Positions 18,517-26,923 of a stretch of DNA of 64,000 bases are shown piece after piece; positions within the stretch are counted from its first letter, which is position 1; every line of letters begins with the position of its first letter. The position numbers were made by a program, and so were the translations under genes. The notes under the pieces are model-generated. The model saw nothing but the letters and a program-made list of their open reading frames with translations, was not told the origin of the DNA and made no database searches. This DNA comes from Hoeflea sp. (GTDB taxonomy: Bacteria; Pseudomonadota; Alphaproteobacteria; Rhizobiales; Rhizobiaceae), in assembly GCF_014359905.1 (NCBI RefSeq), contig NZ_JACIYP010000011.1:1-64000 (forward strand), read 5' to 3'.

Positions 18517-18605
18517 AAAGGTTGACCGCGAAGGGAATTGGAGTCAAGTGATATTTGCCGGTGGCGTCTCAGCGCCGTTTCGGGCTACTGGGAATGCAGA
18601 CTGTC

Positions 18606-19631
18606 ATGGAACAAAAATCGCCGAGGATCACCGATGTCGCCAAGCTTGCAGGCGTGTCGACCGCGACAGTCAGCCGGGCGCTGAGCAAGCCCGAAACCGT
18701 CGCGGAGTCAACGCGGATAGCGGTTCTCGCGGCGGCCGAGCAGACCGGCTACCGGGTCAATCTCTCGGCCCGCAATCTCAGGCGGCAGCGCACCGGCGCC
18801 ATCGTCGTCCTGGTGCCGAACCTCGGCAATCCGTTTTTCTCCGAAATCCTGGCCGGCATCGAGACCGCGCTGTCGCACGCCGATTTCAACATGCTGGTCG
18901 TCGACACGCGGCAGGCCTACATGAAGCCGCAACTGGTGTCGGAATATCTGCACGCGACGCGGGCCGACGGCATCATCGCGCTCGACGGATCGCTGCCGGA
19001 TTCGGTGTTGACCGCGGCCAGTTCCGGCGCCGGCGCGCCGCCGGTGATCTTTGCCTGCGAGTGGACGCCGCATGACCGGTTTCCCTCCGTGCGGGTCAAC
19101 AATGCCCGCGGCGCCGAACTGGCGATCTCGCATCTGGCCGGTCTCGGTCATCGCAGGATCGGCATGATCGCCGGGCCTGAGGACAATGTGCTGACCGGCG
19201 CCCGGACCCGCGGCGCGACGGATGGGCTCGCCGGCCTTGGCCTGGAGCTCGATCCGGCGCATCTGTTTGCCGGCGATTTCAGCCTCGAGGCCGGCGCCCG
19301 CGCGGGCCTCGCCTGGCTCGCCCTGAAGGACCGTCCCAGCGCCGTGTTCTGCCAGTCCGACCAGATGGCCTTCGGCTTTATCTCGGAACTCGCCCGGCAT
19401 GGCGTGTCGGTTCCCGGCGATGTCTCGGTGGTGGGATTTGACGACATCAACATCGCCCGCCGCTTCATTCCGGCGCTGACCACGCTCAGGCAGCCGCGCA
19501 CCCGGATCGGCGGCGCGGCGGCGGAACTGCTCATCAGCCATATCCAGGCAAGCTCGATCCTGGCGGTCGAAACCAAGGTGCTCGAGGTCGAACTTATGGT
19601 GCGCGACAGCACCCGCGCCATTGCGGCTTGA
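18606..19631 (+). CDS. LacI family transcriptional regulator
   Basis: 341 aa from MEQKSPRITDVA. Earlier in-frame starts at 18555 and 18594 exist but add residues not expected in the family. The helix-turn-helix is ITDVAKLAGVSTATVSRAL at residues 8-26, followed by the hinge-region NLSARNLRRQRTG and a periplasmic-binding-protein-like sensor domain (VVLVPNLGNPFFSEI, VVGFDDINIARRF). It is divergent from the sugar operon across two operator-like palindromes. It probably represses that operon and is released by a xylose- or xyloside-derived inducer; the inducer is inferred. Confidence 0.92.
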   Translation: MEQKSPRITDVAKLAGVSTATVSRALSKPETVAESTRIAVLAAAEQTGYRVNLSARNLRRQRTGAIVVLVPNLGNPFFSEILAGIETALSHADFNMLVVDTRQAYMKPQLVSEYLHATRADGIIALDGSLPDSVLTAASSGAGAPPVIFACEWTPHDRFPSVRVNNARGAELAISHLAGLGHRRIGMIAGPEDNVLTGARTRGATDGLAGLGLELDPAHLFAGDFSLEAGARAGLAWLALKDRPSAVFCQSDQMAFGFISELARHGVSVPGDVSVVGFDDINIARRFIPALTTLRQPRTRIGGAAAELLISHIQASSILAVETKVLEVELMVRDSTRAIAA

Positions 19632-19667
19632 AACATTCCCAGGGTTCATTTATATAAGAGTTATTAA

Positions 19668-20033
19668 ATGTTCACGGAATGGACCACGTCTCTGATTGGA
19701 ACCCCGGCCATGCTTGACGCCCACGACATGCTTGAAATGGAGCCGCGCATGAGCGAAGCGGCCAAACTGATGGAGATGCTGTCCCAGCCGGTGCGGCTGC
19801 GCATTCTCTGCATCCTGCTCGACGGCGAAAACAGCGTTCTCAAGCTCGCCGACATGGCCGGCCTGTCGCAGCCGGCAATGTCGCACCATCTGCGCAAGCT
19901 GCGCGACGCCGACCTGGTCACCACGCGGCGCGATGCCCAGACCATCTATTATTCGCTCAAGGGCAAGGAGGTCGCCGCCGTGCTGGAGGTGCTGCACGGC
20001 CTCTATTGCAGTCCCGGCCAGAAGCCCGCCTGA
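19668..20033 (+). CDS. ArsR family regulator with SqrR/BigR-type cysteine pair
   Basis: 121 aa. The winged helix-turn-helix has the recognition region LADMAGLSQPAMSHHLRKL (60-78). There is no ELCVCDL metal-binding motif of the ArsR/SmtB metal sensors. Instead the only two cysteines are C48 (RILCIL, helix 2) and C114 (HGLYC, C-terminal helix), 66 residues apart. That matches the placement and spacing of the C41/C107 pair of the persulfide sensor SqrR and its relative BigR, as I recall it. The start at 19668 follows an AT-rich stretch and a weak AAGAG site; 19710 is an alternative. The gene lies 203 bases upstream of the soeABC-like operon on the same strand, and so is a likely regulator of it. 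Confidence 0.82.
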   Translation: MFTEWTTSLIGTPAMLDAHDMLEMEPRMSEAAKLMEMLSQPVRLRILCILLDGENSVLKLADMAGLSQPAMSHHLRKLRDADLVTTRRDAQTIYYSLKGKEVAAVLEVLHGLYCSPGQKPA

Positions 20034-20046
20034 ACCGCCGACCCGC

Positions 20047-20085
20047 CCTCTAAGGCCAGTCGATCCGCCCATCTGGCCTTAGAGG
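20047..20085. promoter_or_regulatory. Perfect 13-bp inverted repeat between the ArsR-type regulator and soeA
   Basis: CCTCTAAGGCCAG at 20047-20059 is exactly complementary to 20073-20085, with a 13-base loop, starting 13 bases after the regulator stop. No T-run follows, so it is a poor intrinsic terminator by sequence. It could be an attenuator, a Rho-type stop hairpin or an operator. Two TTGACA hexamers follow at 20113-20118 and 20141-20146, without a convincing -10 element. Confidence 0.45.
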
Positions 20086-20236
20086 AAGGCAAGCTGGATA
20101 TAGCCGCCGGCCTTGACATTTGCCTGGCCGGAGGGTCCGTTTGACATTCATGCCGCCTGGGAGGGGTGCTGCAGCATTGCAGGACAAGGCACGGAGTGGC
20201 CCGCATGCAAGCGCTACAGGCAAGTCGGGGGAATGA

Positions 20237-23077
20237 ATGAAGCAGACCAACGGGCCACACGAGGCGGCAGACGGCCCGACCGGGATCCGCAAGACCACCT
20301 GCTACATGTGCGCCTGCCGCTGCGGCATCGATGTCCATCTGAAGGACGGCAAGGTCCATTACATCGAGGGCAACCGCGACCACCCGATCAACAAGGGCGT
20401 GCTCTGCGCCAAGGGATCGGCCGGCATCATGCAGCATTATTCGCCGGCGCGGCTGAGAAAGCCGCTGCTCAGGACCGGCGAGCGCGGCTCGGGCGAATTC
20501 CGGGAAATCGAATGGGACGAGGCGCTGGGGCTCGCCACCGAATGGCTGGGCGCGGTGCGCCGCAGCGATCCGCGCAAGCTCGCCTTCTTCACCGGCCGCG
20601 ACCAGAGCCAGTCGACGACCGGCTGGTGGGCGCAGCAATACGGCACGCCCAACTATGCCGCCCATGGCGGCTTCTGCTCGGTCAACATGGCCGCCGCCGG
20701 CATCTACACGATGGGCGGCGCGTTCTGGGAATTCGGCGCGCCGGACTGGGACAGGACCGAACTGTTCATGATCTTCGGCGTCGCCGAGGATCATGATTCC
20801 AACCCGATCAAGATGGGGCTCGGCAAGCTAAAGGCGCGCGGCGTCAAGGTGATCGGCGTCAACCCGGTGCGCACCGGCTACAACGCCATCGCCGACGAAT
20901 GGCTCGGCATCACGCCGGGCACCGACGGGCTTCTGATCCTTGCGCTGGTGCACGAACTCTTGCGCACCGGCAAGATCGATGTCGATTATCTGATCCGCTA
21001 CACCAATGCCCCCTGGCTGGTGATCGACGATCCCGACGGCGCCGGGCACGGCCTGTTCGCCCGCGACGAGGACGGGACCCCGCTGGTGGCGAGCCGCGGC
21101 ACGGGCGAGATCGCCTCCTCGGCCACGCCGGGGATCAAACCGGCGCTCAAGGGCAGTTACGAGCTCCCGGACGGCCGCCGGGCTACGCCGGTATTCGAAT
21201 TGTTAGCCGGCAAATATATTTCACCCGACTATGCCCCTGCCGCGGTTGCCGATCGCACCGGCATCGAGGCTTCGACCATCATCCGCATCGCCGCAGAAAT
21301 CGCCGACGCCGCCTTCGAGCGCGAAATCACCGTCGAGCAGCCCTGGACCGACATGAAGGGCGAGCGCCACGACCGCATGATCGGCCGGCCGGTGGCGTTC
21401 CACGCCATGCGCGGCATCTCGGCCCATTCCAACGGTTTCCAGACGGCCCGCGCCCTGCACATGCTGCAGATCCTGGTGGGCTCGATCGACTGCCCCGGCG
21501 GTTTCCGCTTCAAGCCGCCCTATCCGCGCCCGGTCGCGGGACAGCCCCGCCCGCATGGCGGCGCCTGCGCCGACACGGCGCTCGCCGGCCCGCATCTGGG
21601 GTATCCGCGTGGACCCGAGGACCTGCTGCTCGAAGCCGACGGCGAGACCGCGCAGCGCATCGACAAGGCGTTTTCCTGGGATGCGCCTTTGTCGGCGCAT
21701 GGGCTGATGCACATGGTCATCTCCAATGCGCATGCGCGCGACCCCTACGGCATCGACGTCTTGTTCATGTACATGGCCAACATGGCCTGGAACTCGTCGA
21801 TGAACTCGACGTCGGTGATGAAGATGCTGACCGACAAGGACGCGGCCGGCGAGTATGTGATCCCGAAGATCATCTATTCCGACGCCTATTCCTCCGAGAT
21901 GGTGGCGTTCGCCGACCTGATCCTGCCCGACACCACCTATCTCGAGCGGCACGACTGCATCTCGCTTCTTGACCGGCCGATCAGCGAGCCCGGGGCGATG
22001 TGCGATTCGATCCGCTGGCCGGTGGTCGAGCCCGACCGCGACGTGCGCGGCTTCCAGAGCGTGCTGCTCGATCTCGGCGCCCGGCTCAAGCTCCCCGGCA
22101 TGACCGATGCCGAGGGCAAACCGGTCTATCGCGACTACGCCGACTACATGGTCAACCACCAGCGCAAGCCGGGCATCGGCCCGCTGTCGGGCTGGCGCGG
22201 CGCCGACGGCTCCAAGACCGGGCGCGGCGAGCCCAATCCCGACCAGCTCCAGCGCTACATCGACAATGGCGGGTTTTCCGAGGCGCATGTGCCGGCGGAA
22301 GCGCTCTATTTCAAGCACGCCAACCGCGCCTGGAGCGACTGGGCGATCGCGCAGGGGCTTCAGGACGGGCCGGTCGAGAACATCTTCCAGCTCTATCTCG
22401 AGCCCCTGCGCAAGTTCCAGCTCGCCGCCGAAGGCCGGATCAAGCCGCAACCGCCGGAACATCACCGCGCGCGGATCGGGACCTGTTTCGATCCGCTGCC
22501 CGTCTGGTATCCGCCCTTTGCCGACGACGGACTTGCGGACGAGGCCTTCCCGCTGCACGCCATCACCCAGCGCCCCGCCGCGATGTATCATTCCTGGGGC
22601 TCGCAGAACGCCTGGCTCAGGCAGATCCACGGCGAGAACGCGCTCTATGTGCCGGGCGCGGTCTGCGACCGGGCCGGGCTCGAGGACGGCGACTGGGCGC
22701 TCTTGACCTCACCCTCGGGCGAGATCCGCGCGCCAATCCGGCGCATGGACGCCGTCAACGGCTCCACGGTCTGGACCTGGAACGCCATCGGCAAGCGTTC
22801 GGGCGCCTGGGCGCTCGACACGGACGCGCCGGAGGCGACCCGCGGCTTCCTGCTCAACCACCTGATCGACGAGCTTCTGCCCCCGAAGGGCGACGGCCGC
22901 CGCTGGGCCAATTCCGATCCGATCACCGGCCAGGCCGCCTGGTTCGACCTGCGCGTGTCGATCCGCAAGGATCCAGACCAGTCGGGCGGCGAGAGCCTGC
23001 CGCGCGCGAAGCCCCAGAAAAACCCGGTCGGCGCGGCGCCCTCCACCGTCAGCCACGGGCGGGAGCGCGCCCAATGA
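20237..23077 (+). CDS. soeA: Molybdopterin oxidoreductase, probable sulfite dehydrogenase catalytic subunit
   Basis: 946 aa. The N-terminal [4Fe-4S] site is C22-x2-C25-x3-C29-x27-C57, followed by the bis-MGD catalytic domains; C147 in GGFCSVN sits where the Mo ligand is expected. There is no twin-arginine leader, so it stays in the cytoplasm. Size, absence of a Tat signal and the following four-cluster ferredoxin and DmsC-type anchor match SoeABC, the cytoplasm-facing enzyme that oxidises sulfite to sulfate and passes electrons to the quinone pool. Other complex iron-sulfur molybdoenzymes cannot be excluded. A GGGGG ribosome-binding site lies 5 bases before the ATG. The stop overlaps the soeB start (ATGA). 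Confidence 0.78.
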   Translation: MKQTNGPHEAADGPTGIRKTTCYMCACRCGIDVHLKDGKVHYIEGNRDHPINKGVLCAKGSAGIMQHYSPARLRKPLLRTGERGSGEFREIEWDEALGLATEWLGAVRRSDPRKLAFFTGRDQSQSTTGWWAQQYGTPNYAAHGGFCSVNMAAAGIYTMGGAFWEFGAPDWDRTELFMIFGVAEDHDSNPIKMGLGKLKARGVKVIGVNPVRTGYNAIADEWLGITPGTDGLLILALVHELLRTGKIDVDYLIRYTNAPWLVIDDPDGAGHGLFARDEDGTPLVASRGTGEIASSATPGIKPALKGSYELPDGRRATPVFELLAGKYISPDYAPAAVADRTGIEASTIIRIAAEIADAAFEREITVEQPWTDMKGERHDRMIGRPVAFHAMRGISAHSNGFQTARALHMLQILVGSIDCPGGFRFKPPYPRPVAGQPRPHGGACADTALAGPHLGYPRGPEDLLLEADGETAQRIDKAFSWDAPLSAHGLMHMVISNAHARDPYGIDVLFMYMANMAWNSSMNSTSVMKMLTDKDAAGEYVIPKIIYSDAYSSEMVAFADLILPDTTYLERHDCISLLDRPISEPGAMCDSIRWPVVEPDRDVRGFQSVLLDLGARLKLPGMTDAEGKPVYRDYADYMVNHQRKPGIGPLSGWRGADGSKTGRGEPNPDQLQRYIDNGGFSEAHVPAEALYFKHANRAWSDWAIAQGLQDGPVENIFQLYLEPLRKFQLAAEGRIKPQPPEHHRARIGTCFDPLPVWYPPFADDGLADEAFPLHAITQRPAAMYHSWGSQNAWLRQIHGENALYVPGAVCDRAGLEDGDWALLTSPSGEIRAPIRRMDAVNGSTVWTWNAIGKRSGAWALDTDAPEATRGFLLNHLIDELLPPKGDGRRWANSDPITGQAAWFDLRVSIRKDPDQSGGESLPRAKPQKNPVGAAPSTVSHGRERAQ

Positions 23078-23832
23078 CCAGTCTTCCCGCCACCACAGAA
23101 AAACGCCTCGGCCTCGTCATCGATCTCGACACCTGCGTCGGCTGCCACGCCTGCGCGGTCAACTGCAAGGAATGGAACTCCGGCGCGCAGGCCTCGCCGC
23201 TGTCGGATGTCGACGCCTATGGCGCCGATCCCTCCGGCGCCTGGCTCAACCGGATCCACACCTTCGAGGTGACGCCCGCCGACGCCCCGGCGCAGATCGT
23301 GCATTTCCCCAAGTCTTGCCTGCACTGCGACGACGCGCCCTGCGTCACCGTCTGCCCCACCGGGGCCAGCCACAAGCGGAGCGAGGACGGCATCGTGCTG
23401 GTGACCGAAGACCTGTGCATCGGCTGCGGGCTCTGCGCCTGGGCCTGCCCCTATGGCGCGCGCGAGATGGACCCGGTCGAGAACGTGATGAAGAAATGCA
23501 CGCTCTGCGTCGACCGGATCTATAGCGACACGCTTCCCGAGGAAGACCGGATCCCCGCCTGCGTGCGCACCTGCCCGTCGAGCGCCCGGCATTTCGGCGA
23601 TTTCAACGATCCCGAATCCAATGTCTCGGTTCTCGTCGCCGAGCGCGGCGGCATCGACCTGATGCCGGAAATGGGCACGGGTCCCGTCAACAAATACCTG
23701 CCGCCACGGCCCAAGACCAATCCCCAGTCCCGTACCCGGCCCGCCCCGGCGGCCGCATCCTCCTGCGCCGCAACGCCGAAAGCCGACGGCTTCCTGGGCT
23801 GGCTCGACGCAGCGCTCGACAGGCTCGGATAA
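23074..23832 (+). CDS. soeB: Four-cluster 4Fe-4S ferredoxin subunit (DmsB/SoeB type)
   Basis: 252 aa from the ATG overlapping the soeA stop. Cysteine groups are seen at DLDTCVGCHACAVNC, CLHCDDAPCVTVCP, CIGCGLCAWACP and CTLCVDRI with PACVRTCP, which supply four [4Fe-4S] clusters as in DmsB/NrfC/PsrB. It carries electrons from the molybdenum subunit to the membrane anchor. No signal peptide. A Pro/Ala-rich C-terminal tail follows residue 210. It lies between the catalytic and anchor genes, with only 4 bases to the latter. Confidence 0.85.
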   Translation: MTSLPATTEKRLGLVIDLDTCVGCHACAVNCKEWNSGAQASPLSDVDAYGADPSGAWLNRIHTFEVTPADAPAQIVHFPKSCLHCDDAPCVTVCPTGASHKRSEDGIVLVTEDLCIGCGLCAWACPYGAREMDPVENVMKKCTLCVDRIYSDTLPEEDRIPACVRTCPSSARHFGDFNDPESNVSVLVAERGGIDLMPEMGTGPVNKYLPPRPKTNPQSRTRPAPAAASSCAATPKADGFLGWLDAALDRLG

Positions 23833-23836
23833 TCCC

Positions 23837-24748
23837 ATGCACCCTGCCGTCTCCGTCATCTTCTTCACGGTCTCCTCGGGCGCGGGCTTCGGGCTGATCT
23901 TTCTCCTGGGCCTCGGATTTCCGGTGGGCGAGGGCGCGGGGCACGCGTTTTTGGTCTCGCTCATCGGCGGCGGCCTGGCGGTCGCCGGCCTGCTCGCCTC
24001 CACCTTCCATCTCGGCCATCCCGAGCGGGCCTGGCGGGCCTTGAGCCAGTGGCGCTCGAGCTGGCTGTCGCGCGAGGGCATCGCCGCGGTTCTCACCCTG
24101 TCTCTGTTCGGCCTCTATGCGCTCGTCTGGATGCTGACCGGCGCGCGGCCGATGCTGCTGGGGCTCCTGGCCGCGCTCGGCGCCGCCGCCACGGTGTTCA
24201 CCACAGCGATGATCTACGCCCAGCTCAGGACCGTGCCGCAGTGGAAGACGCCGCTCACGCCTGCGGTCTATCTCGGCTTTTCGCTGAGCTCGGGCTGGCT
24301 TCTCGCGTCGGGCCTGGGCAATCACGCCGGCCCCGAGGTCTGGGGCATCGCGCTGGTGATCCTCGCCTGGTTCGCCAAATGGGTCTGGTGGGCGCGCGCC
24401 GGCCGCGCCCGGCTGTCGGACTCCGGCTCCTCGCCTGAAACCGCGACCGGGCTCGGGTTCATCGGCAAGGTGCGGCTGCTGGAACGCCCGCATTCCGGCG
24501 AGAACTATCTCACCCGCGAGATGGTGCATGTGATCGGCCGCAAGCATGCCCGCATACTGCGCGGTCTGGCGTTGCTTCTGGGCGCAGCCGTACCTGTCGC
24601 GGTCCTGACGATCACCGCGCTCACCGGCGCGCCGGCGCTGCTCAATCTCCTGGCCGCCCTGTCGATGCTCGCAGGCCTGCTGGCCGAACGCTGGCTGTTC
24701 TTCGCCGAAGCCGAGCACGCCGTGTCGCTGTACTACGGCAACCGCTGA
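23837..24748 (+). CDS. soeC: DmsC-like membrane anchor subunit
   Basis: 303 aa. About eight transmembrane helices are predicted, beginning at residue 5. The segment ASTFHLGHPERAWRAL near residues 55-70 is the DmsC family signature, and WLSREGI follows. It anchors the two soluble subunits on the cytoplasmic face of the membrane and should reduce or use the quinone pool. It is the last gene of the soe-like operon and is convergent with the TRAP transporter, the stops being 16 bases apart. Confidence 0.82.
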   Translation: MHPAVSVIFFTVSSGAGFGLIFLLGLGFPVGEGAGHAFLVSLIGGGLAVAGLLASTFHLGHPERAWRALSQWRSSWLSREGIAAVLTLSLFGLYALVWMLTGARPMLLGLLAALGAAATVFTTAMIYAQLRTVPQWKTPLTPAVYLGFSLSSGWLLASGLGNHAGPEVWGIALVILAWFAKWVWWARAGRARLSDSGSSPETATGLGFIGKVRLLERPHSGENYLTREMVHVIGRKHARILRGLALLLGAAVPVAVLTITALTGAPALLNLLAALSMLAGLLAERWLFFAEAEHAVSLYYGNR

Positions 24749-24764
24749 GAAAGCCTGGCTCCGC

Positions 24765-26807
24765 TCAGCCCGCGTTGCTCTTGCGCCAGGCGATGCCCTG
24801 CCGCAGCAGCACCGGCGAGGCCAGGCCCACCCCGATCAGCATCGTCGTCAGGCCCGGCGCCACCACCAGCAGCGCCACCAGGCCGAGCCAGATCCGCTCG
24901 AGCCGCGCCAACGGCGCCACCATGAAGCCGGTGAAGGCGCCGGCGAGCAGCACGATGCCGAGCGTCGCGCCGGTCAGTGTGACGGCGAACGCCTCCCAGG
25001 TGAAGCCTTGCGTCACGATCAGCAACGCCGGCGAATAGACGAAGACGAAGGGCACCAGCGCCTTGGCGATGCCGAGCCTGAAGGCGGTGTTGCCGGTCTG
25101 GAACGGATTGGAGCCGGCGATGCCGGCGGCCGCATAGGCCGCGAGCGCCACCGGCGGCGTGATGTCGGCCAGCACGCCGTAATAGAACACGAAGAAATGC
25201 GACACGATCGGCTCGACGCCGAGCAGTGACAGCGCGGGAGCGGCGACCGAGACCAGGATGATGTAGGTCGCGGTGGTGGGAATGCCCGCCCCCATCAGGA
25301 TGCAGGCAAACGCCGTGAACAAGAGCGTGAAGAACAGGGCCAGCGCGTTGATCGTCACCCAACCATCGGGCAGCAGCGGCGTCAGCGTGGCGCCGATATT
25401 GGCCGCGGTCTGGGTGATGATGAAGGACAGCCGGAAGGCGGTGCCGGTCAGCGTGACGACGCCCACGACGATGCCGACCACCGCCGCCGCCGCGCCCACG
25501 GCGAGCGCATATTTGGCGCCCAGCGACAGCGCGTCGATCAGGTCCTTCACCGTCAGCCGGTTGTGCGGCGTGATGAAGCCCACCACGATGCAGGCGGTGA
25601 TGCCCCAGACCGCGGCATAGTCCGGCGTGCGGCCGGAGAGAATCAGGAACATCAGGATCAGGAGCGGAATGACGGCCAGCCAGTTGTCGGCGAACACCTT
25701 CAGCATCTGCGGCATCTCGTCGGGACGCAGGCCGCGCAGGCCCAGGCGCTTGGCCTCGAAATGCACCATGGCGAAGATGCCGACATAATGCAGCAGCGCC
25801 GGGAACATCGCCGCATAGACAATGTCGCGATAGGGAATTTCCAGGAACTCGACCATGATGAAGGCGGCAGCCCCCATGATCGGCGGCGTGATCTGCCCGC
25901 CGGTCGAGGCGGTGGCCTCCACGGCGGCGGCGAAATGCGGGCGGTAGCCCACCTTCTTCATCGCCGGGATGGTGAGCGACCCGGTGGTCACCGTGTTGGC
26001 GATGGAGGAGCCGGAAATGGTGCCGAGCAGCGCCGAGGAGAAGATCGCCACCTTGGCGGGTCCGCCGGCATAGCGGCCGGCGATCGAGGAGGCTGCGTCG
26101 ATGAACAGTTTGCCGAGCCCGATGCGGGTCGCCAGCACCCCGAACAGCACGAACAGGAACACGTATTTGGCCACCGCGCCCACCGCGATGCCGTAGATGC
26201 CCTGGTCGGTCATGTAGAGATGGTTGACCAGCGCGTTCCAGGAGGCGCCGGGATGGCGGAACACGCCGGGCATGTATTGGCCGAACAGGCCGTAGCACAT
26301 GAAGGCGACGGCGATCGCCGTCAGCGTCCAGCCGATCGAGCGCCGCGCCGCCTCGAGCGTGAGCAGGATCAGCGCCGTGCCCATGAACACGTCGAACCCG
26401 GAGGGATTGCCGACCCGCACGGAGACGGCGCTTGCGGGCAGCAGCGGCAGATAGAGGGCTGCGGCGACGGCGAGCAGGCCGAAGCCCCAGTCCCAGATGC
26501 CGATGCCGCCGGGGCGCAGCAGGCTCGAGGGATAGAGCGTGTCATTCTCGCGCTTCGTGGCGCCGAACACCAGGAAGATCAGCCCGAGCACGAAGGAAAT
26601 GTGGATGCCGCGATGGACGAGCTCGCGCACCAGGCCGAAGCCGGCTGCATAATAATGGTAGACCGACATGGCGACGAGCGCTGCAGTGACGAGCAACCCC
26701 ACGGTCCTGCCGGTGGGCCGGAACGCCATTTCCGGATCGTATTTGCGCTCAAGCTCGGCCAGGTCGATGACGGGTTCGTCGCTTGCTCGATTGTCGGTTC
26801 CGCTCAT
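24765..26807 (-). CDS. TRAP transporter permease, fused small and large subunits (TAXI type)
   Basis: 680 aa. An N-terminal domain of about four to six membrane helices (DctQ-like) is fused to the DctM-like domain, which carries the segments GTISGSSIANTVTTG and ASTGGQITPPIMGAAAF. Such fusions go with TAXI-type binding proteins, as found here upstream. It is an ion-gradient-driven importer, typically for C4-dicarboxylates, glutamate or related acids; the substrate here is unknown. A 10-bp GC hairpin separates it from the binding-protein gene. Confidence 0.92.
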   Translation of the reverse strand: MSGTDNRASDEPVIDLAELERKYDPEMAFRPTGRTVGLLVTAALVAMSVYHYYAAGFGLVRELVHRGIHISFVLGLIFLVFGATKRENDTLYPSSLLRPGGIGIWDWGFGLLAVAAALYLPLLPASAVSVRVGNPSGFDVFMGTALILLTLEAARRSIGWTLTAIAVAFMCYGLFGQYMPGVFRHPGASWNALVNHLYMTDQGIYGIAVGAVAKYVFLFVLFGVLATRIGLGKLFIDAASSIAGRYAGGPAKVAIFSSALLGTISGSSIANTVTTGSLTIPAMKKVGYRPHFAAAVEATASTGGQITPPIMGAAAFIMVEFLEIPYRDIVYAAMFPALLHYVGIFAMVHFEAKRLGLRGLRPDEMPQMLKVFADNWLAVIPLLILMFLILSGRTPDYAAVWGITACIVVGFITPHNRLTVKDLIDALSLGAKYALAVGAAAAVVGIVVGVVTLTGTAFRLSFIITQTAANIGATLTPLLPDGWVTINALALFFTLLFTAFACILMGAGIPTTATYIILVSVAAPALSLLGVEPIVSHFFVFYYGVLADITPPVALAAYAAAGIAGSNPFQTGNTAFRLGIAKALVPFVFVYSPALLIVTQGFTWEAFAVTLTGATLGIVLLAGAFTGFMVAPLARLERIWLGLVALLVVAPGLTTMLIGVGLASPVLLRQGIAWRKSNAG

Positions 26808-26873
26808 GGCGCCACTCTCCGGCTTCGTAACAATGGAGCCGTCCGGTTGCCCGGCCCGGCATCATACAAAAGC

Positions 26874-26897
26874 GGCCGCCCGGTTGCCCGGGCGGCC
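26874..26897 (-). terminator. Hairpin between TAXI binding-protein and TRAP permease genes
   Basis: A perfect 10-bp inverted repeat (26874-26883 with 26888-26897, loop TTGC on the plus strand) is followed on the minus strand by GCTTTTGTATG. This is the form of an intrinsic terminator, probably partial, since the permease gene lies 67 bases beyond it. Confidence 0.7.
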
Positions 26898-26923
26898 AGC
26901 ACTGATCTTGCTGCCGCTTGACC

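Noticed and set aside
20113-20146. Sigma-70 promoter for soeA based on two TTGACA hexamers
   Set aside because: No acceptable -10 element at the right distance from either hexamer, so no promoter was called.
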